A stretch of 64,000 bases of DNA from Allohoeflea poritis (GTDB taxonomy: Bacteria > Pseudomonadota > Alphaproteobacteria > Rhizobiales > Rhizobiaceae). Below the pieces are notes generated by a model. It had not been told where the DNA came from, made no database searches, and saw nothing but the letters and a program-made list of their open reading frames with translations. The stretch's first letter is position 1, and the number at the start of each line of letters is the position of its first letter. A program made the translations under genes and the position numbers. Shown here piece by piece: positions 59,146 to 64,000 of this stretch. Location of the stretch: NCBI RefSeq assembly GCF_027889715.1, contig NZ_JAPJZH010000003.1, forward strand, positions 124,001 to 188,000, given 5' to 3'.

Positions 59146-60435
59146 TTAATTCTTGACCCAGGACGGGACCTGAAATTCGCCGGTTGCGTATTTTTCCGGA
59201 TAGACGACCGCTGCCGTGCCGTCCTCGTACCACTGGATGACGACCATCGAGGGCGATCCGTCATCATAGGGATCGGTGATGTCGAAACGGGCATTGTGCG
59301 GGTAGGTACGGCCGGTGCGCGGCTCGACCTCGTCGCGTCCCCAGAAGCCGTAGCGCAGCCACATCTGGCCGTCCTTCTCCAGGATCAGATCCTGCTTCTG
59401 CATCGCATCGACCCAGCTCGAATTGTTGAAGCCGCCCGCCTCTTCGGCGGCCGCGAAGGCCTGTTTGACGCCATGATAGGCATTGAAGCCGTTGAAATGC
59501 GGGAATTTCGGCCGGCTGTCACCATATTTGGCGACATATTTATCGACGAATTCCTGCGACTTCGGATCGAGCGCGAAACCAACGGACGGGACCGGGCTCA
59601 GCGTCGAGATGCCGCCGCCGGCACCGCCGGTGTCTTCCCAATATTCCTGGCCGAGGGCCGCGACATTGACGCCGGTCATGCCCATCGGCACCTGCAGTTT
59701 CACATATTGCGAAGAGACGACCTGCGAGTTGACCGACGAGATCAGGTAGATGAAGTCGGCGCCTGAATCGACGGCCCTGTTAAACAACGGCGCGAAGTCG
59801 ACCGTGGCGATGTCGTAGACGATGGTGTCGACCACTTCGATGCCGGCATTGGGCGCCAGCGCTTCGGAAACGAGACCGTTGATGGCGTTTCCGAAGGCGG
59901 TGTCCTCCTGCAGGATGACGACCGATTTCCAGCCCATCTTGTCAGCCAGAACGTCCTTGCCGAAGTCGATATAGAGCGTCGCCAGCGCCTCGTCGGAGGC
60001 GATGTTCATGAAGTAGGGCTTGTAGCTGTCATAGTCCTCGACCAGCTTGTCGATGATGCCGATATAGGACGTCCAGGTGTCGAGCGTCGGGATCTGGTAC
60101 TCGACCATGCGCGGCAGCCAGCCGAGCGACACGTCGTCGATGGATCCGGAAACGATGAAATCGACCTCTTCGCTCTCGGCCAGATATTCATAGGCCTTGA
60201 TGCCTTCGGTGACGTCCTCGCCCGTATCGGCCTTGATCAGCTTGATCTGCTGGCCGCCGAGAACGCCGCCGGCGGCGTTGAGTTCCTCAATGGCGAGTTC
60301 GGCGCCGCGCAAGGTGCTCAGCCCCGTATCCGATGAAAGCGATCCAATGAAACCGATTTTGACTTCGGCCTGCGCGGCCTGAACAGCAAACAGCAGCGCG
60401 CCCGCAGCCGCGGCGCTTCTTAGTATCCCAGACAT
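59146..60435 (-). CDS. Liv-type ABC substrate-binding protein, BMC-linked importer
   Basis: A 429-residue periplasmic binding protein with a Sec signal peptide (SGILRSAAAAGALLFAVQAA, cleavage AQA-EV). The mature part opens VKIGFIGSLSSDTGLSTLRG with AELAIEELNAAGGVLGG. It is unrelated in detail to the binding protein of the first importer, so the two importers probably differ in ligand. The ATG at 60435 has TGGAGGAAGAAC as ribosome site. A 102-nt spacer with a palindrome separates it from ridA, allowing a second promoter for the importer genes. Confidence 0.92.
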   Translation of the reverse strand: MSGILRSAAAAGALLFAVQAAQAEVKIGFIGSLSSDTGLSTLRGAELAIEELNAAGGVLGGQQIKLIKADTGEDVTEGIKAYEYLAESEEVDFIVSGSIDDVSLGWLPRMVEYQIPTLDTWTSYIGIIDKLVEDYDSYKPYFMNIASDEALATLYIDFGKDVLADKMGWKSVVILQEDTAFGNAINGLVSEALAPNAGIEVVDTIVYDIATVDFAPLFNRAVDSGADFIYLISSVNSQVVSSQYVKLQVPMGMTGVNVAALGQEYWEDTGGAGGGISTLSPVPSVGFALDPKSQEFVDKYVAKYGDSRPKFPHFNGFNAYHGVKQAFAAAEEAGGFNNSSWVDAMQKQDLILEKDGQMWLRYGFWGRDEVEPRTGRTYPHNARFDITDPYDDGSPSMVVIQWYEDGTAAVVYPEKYATGEFQVPSWVKN

Positions 60436-60479
60436 GTTCTTCCTCCAGAAGGTTGGCCCAATATTGTTATTATTGTATC

Positions 60480-60489
60480 CTGTATACAG
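60480..60489. promoter_or_regulatory. GntR/FadR-like palindrome upstream of the importer genes
   Basis: CTGTATACAG is a perfect 10-bp palindrome in the 102-nt spacer between ridA and the binding-protein gene, 45 nt upstream of the latter, set in the AT-rich context GTATC-CTGTATACAG-TACAC. TGTATACA-type dyads are common for FCD-class GntR regulators. No GntR gene is in the window; it may lie beyond the right edge. Confidence 0.5.
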
Positions 60490-60537
60490 TACACAGAATT
60501 CGAAGACGATCAACCTTTTTGACCGCTTCTAAATCGC

Positions 60538-60951
60538 CTATTCGCCGAAAACCGCTCCCAGTTCGTCGCTGATCAGCGCATCCGCCTCGATCTCGATCAT
60601 CATGCCGGGCATGGTCAGGCCCGCCTCGACGCCGCTGGTCACCGGATCGATGCCGCGAAAGACCTCGCCATGGGCGCGCACGAATGCGCCTCCGCCCGCC
60701 GCCATGTCGGTCAGAAAGGCCCGCGTGCGCACCACGTGGCGCATCTCGGCTCCCGCCTCGGCCAGCGCCTCCTCGATGCGTTTGAAAATGAAGATCGATT
60801 GCGCGTAGGTATCGCCCGGCGCATGCAGCCTGCCATTCGGCTCAACCGCCGTCGTGCCGGCCACATAGACGAACGGGCCGACGCGCTTGACCCGCGCATA
60901 GGCGCCGATCTCCTCGAAGCGCCCACCCGTCTTGACGGTCTCGATGATCAT
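60538..60951 (-). CDS. RidA/YjgF/YER057c family protein
   Basis: A 137-residue RidA-fold protein beginning IIETVKTGGRFEEIGAYARV, with FVYVAGTTAVEPNGRLHAPG, AGAEMRHVVRTRAFLTDM (the arginine of the active cleft) and a C-terminal MIEIEADALI. RidA proteins hydrolyse reactive imines and enamines formed from amines and amino acids. It lies 5 nt after the malate-dehydrogenase-like stop in an operon that also makes a microcompartment shell protein, so it may detoxify or process an imine intermediate of the encapsulated pathway. Confidence 0.9.
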   Translation of the reverse strand: MIIETVKTGGRFEEIGAYARVKRVGPFVYVAGTTAVEPNGRLHAPGDTYAQSIFIFKRIEEALAEAGAEMRHVVRTRAFLTDMAAGGGAFVRAHGEVFRGIDPVTSGVEAGLTMPGMMIEIEADALISDELGAVFGE

Positions 60952-60956
60952 GGCTG

Positions 60957-62147
60957 CTACGCCTCGAGCCGTTCGCGGATGGCTTCGGCGGCGGCCTGCA
61001 GCGCGTCCAGCTCGGATCGCGACAACGGCAGTTCCTTGACCGAGATCAGGCCGTTACTTCCAAGATGGCACGGCACGCCAAGCACGACGCCGGAAATTCC
61101 GAATTCCCCGTCCAGCATGACAGATGCAGGAACCGGTCCGGTGCGTGCGCCGCGTATGTGATCGATGAGCTCGATGGATGCATGGGCCGGCGCGATCGTC
61201 GCCGAGCCGGTCTTGCGCAGGGCGACGACCTGCCCTCCCCCCGTGACCGCATCCTTGACGCAGGCGTCGATCTGTTTCCCGTCCAGAAAGACATCGAGCG
61301 GACGGCCCTTGATGCGTGCGCGCGAGACGATGGGCGCCATCTCATCGCCATGGGAGCCAAGGGTGATCGCCTCGACATCGCCGGACGAGACACCCGCCGC
61401 CATGGCAAGCGCGTTGCGGAACCGGCTGCTGTCGAGGGTTCCGGCCATGCCGAGCACCTGCTCGCGCGGAAACTCCGTCGCCCGAAGCATCTCCACCGTC
61501 ATCTCGTCGAGCGGATTGGTCACGACAATGACGACGGCACCGGGCGCTTTGGTGCGAATGGCTTCGGCGGTCGTGTGGATGACGCGGCGGTTCACGTCGA
61601 TCAGGTCGGCACGGGTCATGCCGGGCGTGCGCGGTCTTCCGGCAGTCACGACGACGACATCGGCATCGGCAACGGCGGAAAGGTCCTCTCCCCCCGAAGC
61701 GCGGCTGCGGCTGCGCGAAACGCCGCTTGCATGGTTGAGATCGAGCGCCACCGAAGCGGCGAGCCCTGGAACGACATCGATCAGGGCGATCTCATCGGCG
61801 GACCCGGCGTTTGCAGCCAGATGCCCGATATTGGCGCCGACGCCACCGGCACCGATGAGCGCCAGCTTGCGGATCGGCGATGCTGTGCCGTTCTTTGGCC
61901 TCTGCGGTGCGATCCAGCGCGGCGAGCGGCGATAAAGCGTGCGCCGCAGCGACGTCGCGCCGTCGGTTTTATGGACCTGTGGACGCTCCAGCGGCCCCGG
62001 AACCAGCTTGATGCCGAGCCTTGCCGCGGTCTCTTGTGCCTGGGCCGTGACGATATCGGTGGGCATGATCTCCATAACGACGCGCCCCTTGGCGCGCGTC
62101 TCGGCGACATGCTCTGATCCGATGACGCGTCGGCCCGAATTCATCAT
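60957..62147 (-). CDS. Malate/lactate dehydrogenase-like enzyme with EutQ-like N-terminal extension
   Basis: A 396-residue protein. Residues about 93-396 are an LDH/MDH-family dehydrogenase: Rossmann motif LALIGAGGVGANIG, AGRPRTPGMTRADLIDVNRR with both arginines typical of malate rather than lactate enzymes, VVTNPLDEMTVEML and the catalytic histidine in LGSHGDEMAPI. Residues 1-90 are an extra domain: RVIGSEHVAETRAKGRVVME, then IVTAQAQETAARLGIKL, resembling the N-terminus of EutQ, and a basic helix RRTLYRRSPRWI. This extension may target the enzyme to the microcompartment. Its ATG overlaps the shell-protein stop. Confidence 0.85.
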   Translation of the reverse strand: MMNSGRRVIGSEHVAETRAKGRVVMEIMPTDIVTAQAQETAARLGIKLVPGPLERPQVHKTDGATSLRRTLYRRSPRWIAPQRPKNGTASPIRKLALIGAGGVGANIGHLAANAGSADEIALIDVVPGLAASVALDLNHASGVSRSRSRASGGEDLSAVADADVVVVTAGRPRTPGMTRADLIDVNRRVIHTTAEAIRTKAPGAVVIVVTNPLDEMTVEMLRATEFPREQVLGMAGTLDSSRFRNALAMAAGVSSGDVEAITLGSHGDEMAPIVSRARIKGRPLDVFLDGKQIDACVKDAVTGGGQVVALRKTGSATIAPAHASIELIDHIRGARTGPVPASVMLDGEFGISGVVLGVPCHLGSNGLISVKELPLSRSELDALQAAAEAIRERLEA

Positions 62148-62779
62148 CAGCCGTCCTGCCCGTCGACGCTGTCAATAGCGACCGTTGCGGCCTCTATGGC
62201 GGTCTTCACCGAATCCTCGCTGCCGGAAATGAACAGCCGCCCGAAACGGCCGACCGCCCGCACTTCGACGATGTCGACATCGGCGGATTTTTCCGCCTCG
62301 TTGGCGGCGATGGAAATATAGGCCGCAGGCGCGCATTCGATGATGCCGAGCGTCTGGCCCGGAACAAGCAGCGCGCCCTTGCGCCATTTGTTGAGAAGCT
62401 GCGCCTGGTAGGGCTCGACCGAGGTGATGATCTGCGTCGAGGCGACGGATGGCTTGACCCGGTCGCTCATGGACGCGCCGAGTTCGGACAGGATCGCGTC
62501 GCGCGCGGCGCTCACCTCGGCATTGGAGGGCGAGCGCAGGATGAAGAAACCGAATTCGCGCTCGACAAGCTGGGTCGTCGCCTCCACGGCGCTGGCTTTC
62601 AGCGCCCGGTCGATCAGCGTGAAAACGCCGTTGCCGGGGGCGAACTCACCGATCAGGACCGTATCGCCGGAGAGCGGCACGGAGCCCTGCACGGTCGCGC
62701 CGTTATAAGCGGCGAATTTCGGCTGCAGATTATCGATCTGCATCAGCGCCCGTATGGTGATCTCGTTACCCAAACTCAT
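62147..62779 (-). CDS. Tandem-BMC-domain microcompartment shell protein (BMC-T)
   Basis: A 210-residue shell protein with two BMC domains: residues about 8-95 (IRALMQIDNLQPKFAAYNGA to FFILRSPSNAEVSAARDAIL) and about 115-205 (TLGIIECAPAAYISIAANEA, then VEVRAVGRFGRLFISGSEDS). Such proteins form pseudohexameric trimers in the shell facets of bacterial microcompartments. It is the only shell gene in the window; others, and a BMC-P vertex protein, should lie beyond the right edge. The ATG overlaps the aldehyde dehydrogenase stop, and its own stop overlaps the next start. Confidence 0.92.
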   Translation of the reverse strand: MSLGNEITIRALMQIDNLQPKFAAYNGATVQGSVPLSGDTVLIGEFAPGNGVFTLIDRALKASAVEATTQLVEREFGFFILRSPSNAEVSAARDAILSELGASMSDRVKPSVASTQIITSVEPYQAQLLNKWRKGALLVPGQTLGIIECAPAAYISIAANEAEKSADVDIVEVRAVGRFGRLFISGSEDSVKTAIEAATVAIDSVDGQDG

Positions 62780-64000
62780 TCTCCGTATTCATCGTAGATG
62801 TCGCGCCACGGACGGCTCTCATAGGCGACGCGCTTGATATTGATGAGGTGCAGCGCCGTGACATTGTCCGAGGTGATCGAGCCGGACCAGGTGCCGGTGC
62901 CCAGCATGAAGCTCGGCTCCAGGTCGGTTGAATAACCCATGCCGCCCATGATCGCCGGCGTGTTGACCAGAACGCGCCCGGTCGGAATGGCGCTGTAGCG
63001 GGCGACGACCTGCGGATCGTCCGAATGGATGACCGAGGAGTGGCCCCAGCCCTCGAAGCGGGCAATTCCGTTCGACAGTTCGATCGCGTGATCGACGTCG
63101 CGGGCCTCGTAGAAGGCAAGCACGGGGTTGAGCTTTTCCGCCGAAAGCGGGCGCTGCCAGCCGATCTCTGTCTCTTCGGAAACGAGACAGCGGGTGTTCG
63201 GCGGGATTGAGAAGCCGGCCTTGTCGGCGAGGCTGTGCGGCGACTGGCCGACATTTTGCGGGTCCATTGCCTGCTTGCCGGAGAAGATGACGCCGGCGAG
63301 CCGGTCCGCTTCCGCCGGGGTGCAGAAATAGGCGCCCTTGAGCTTCATCTCGTGGCGCAGTTCCCGCGCGATCCTGCGGCTGGCGATGACGGCCTGTTCG
63401 GAGACACAGGCGGTGCCGTAATCGAAACATTTGGAGGTGACGATCTGTTCGGCGACCTCGCCGAGCTGGTCGGCCTTCGAGTCGTCGACAAAACAGGGAA
63501 CATTGCCGGCGCCGACGGCCAGCGTCGGCTTGCCGGACGAATAGGCGGCACGCACCATGCCCGGCCCGCCGGTTGCCATGACGACGGACGTCCTGCGATG
63601 GCGCATCAGTTCCGCGGTGCCCTGGATCGTCACCTGATCCAGACACTGGATCAGCCCCTTCGGCGCGCCCATCTGCTCGGCCGTTTCGGCCATGATGCGC
63701 ACGGTCTCAAGACCGCACTGAACGCCGCGCGGATGCGGTGCGCAGACAATCGCATTGCCGGCTTTGACCGCCGACAGCACCTTGTAGATGATGGTCGAGG
63801 TCGGGTTGGTGACCGGGATCAGCGCCGCGACCACGCCCATCGGCTCACCGATCGCCGCGATCTTGGCGGCATCGTCGCGCCAAAGCACGCCAAGCGTGGT
63901 GATGTCGCGCAGATAGTCGGCAACCGACAGGGAATTGAAGAGGTTCTTGACCCGCTTGTCGGGCACGTTTCCATAACCGGTTTCCTCGACGGCCAGTTCA
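62776..64000 (-). CDS. CoA-acylating aldehyde dehydrogenase, 5' end cut by window edge
   Basis: About 407 residues to the window edge. It has IPVTNPTSTIIYKVLSAVKA, NAIVCAPHPRG, GGPGMVRAAYSSGKPTLAVG, the catalytic cysteine in FDYGTACVSEQAV and the C-terminal GTGTWSGSITSDNVTALHLI block. This is the AdhE N-domain/sulfoacetaldehyde-dehydrogenase-like branch that oxidises an aldehyde to acyl-CoA. Upstream codons read ELAVEETGYGNVPDKR, so the gene continues past 64000. Together with the shell protein it marks a metabolosome-type microcompartment. The exact aldehyde is unknown. Confidence 0.92.
   Translation of the reverse strand, partial: ELAVEETGYGNVPDKRVKNLFNSLSVADYLRDITTLGVLWRDDAAKIAAIGEPMGVVAALIPVTNPTSTIIYKVLSAVKAGNAIVCAPHPRGVQCGLETVRIMAETAEQMGAPKGLIQCLDQVTIQGTAELMRHRRTSVVMATGGPGMVRAAYSSGKPTLAVGAGNVPCFVDDSKADQLGEVAEQIVTSKCFDYGTACVSEQAVIASRRIARELRHEMKLKGAYFCTPAEADRLAGVIFSGKQAMDPQNVGQSPHSLADKAGFSIPPNTRCLVSEETEIGWQRPLSAEKLNPVLAFYEARDVDHAIELSNGIARFEGWGHSSVIHSDDPQVVARYSAIPTGRVLVNTPAIMGGMGYSTDLEPSFMLGTGTWSGSITSDNVTALHLINIKRVAYESRPWRDIYDEYGE

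Noticed and set aside
1-64000. tRNA, rRNA, insertion-sequence transposases or prophage genes
   Set aside because: I looked for these and found no sequence that supports any of them in this window.

Overview
The window is GC-rich, densely packed chromosomal DNA from an alphaproteobacterium, most likely a member of the Hyphomicrobiales (Rhizobiales). Supporting signs are a stand-alone F0 ATP-synthase operon (atpI-atpB-atpE-atpF'-atpF with no F1 genes beside it), a BacA/SbmA-type peptide transporter, an FMN-riboswitch-controlled RibN-type riboflavin transporter, and the abundance of Liv-type ABC importers. I see no rRNA, tRNA, CRISPR array, prophage or transposase gene. Species-level placement is not possible from the sequence alone.

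Layout. 1-17676 is mostly core genome: a cut crotonase gene, a PA0069-type radical SAM protein, RNase HII, ribN with its riboswitch, the F0 operon with its terminator, a methyltransferase, a SleB-type wall hydrolase, a YfgM-like TPR protein with Der GTPase, an NnrU protein, a DksA-like zinc protein, a polysaccharide deacetylase, BacA, a YbfB-type MFS transporter and an ArsR/AHSA1/DUF899 operon. 17761-20945 is a Cpx-like two-component operon with two Spy/CpxP-like genes, each preceded by a matching direct-repeat box. 21081-24843 holds an HTH-citrate synthase fusion divergent from a class III CoA-transferase, then a SUMF1-domain exported protein. 24860-25980 is a RES/Xre toxin-antitoxin pair.

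26426-33253 is an accessory metabolic cluster: LysR regulator, FrhB-like iron-sulfur protein, sulfotransferase, Asp/Glu-racemase-fold enzyme, two-subunit aconitase X and an extradiol-type VOC dioxygenase. 33266-39192 is one operon for amide or ACP chemistry (asparagine synthetase-like, ACP, AMP-ligase, NAD-synthetase-like, polysaccharide deacetylase), followed by a quinone-oxidoreductase-like gene and a GNAT-like protein. 41929-47000 is an RND efflux pair with a divergent TetR regulator.

47170-64000 is the most interesting part. A plus-strand operon encodes a complete Liv-type importer whose last permease gene runs in frame into a subunit recognisable as the small subunit of N,N-dimethylformamidase, followed by the large subunit with the expected iron-site motifs. 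A LuxR-type regulator follows, behind two tandem MITE-like inverted repeats. Converging on it from the right is a minus-strand operon that starts beyond the window edge: a CoA-acylating aldehyde dehydrogenase, a tandem-BMC shell protein, a malate-dehydrogenase-like enzyme with an EutQ-like N-terminal extension, a RidA-family protein and a second complete Liv-type importer. Together these look like an amide-hydrolysis module next to an aldehyde-processing bacterial microcompartment (metabolosome) with its own importer. The substrate and any functional link between the two modules are inference.
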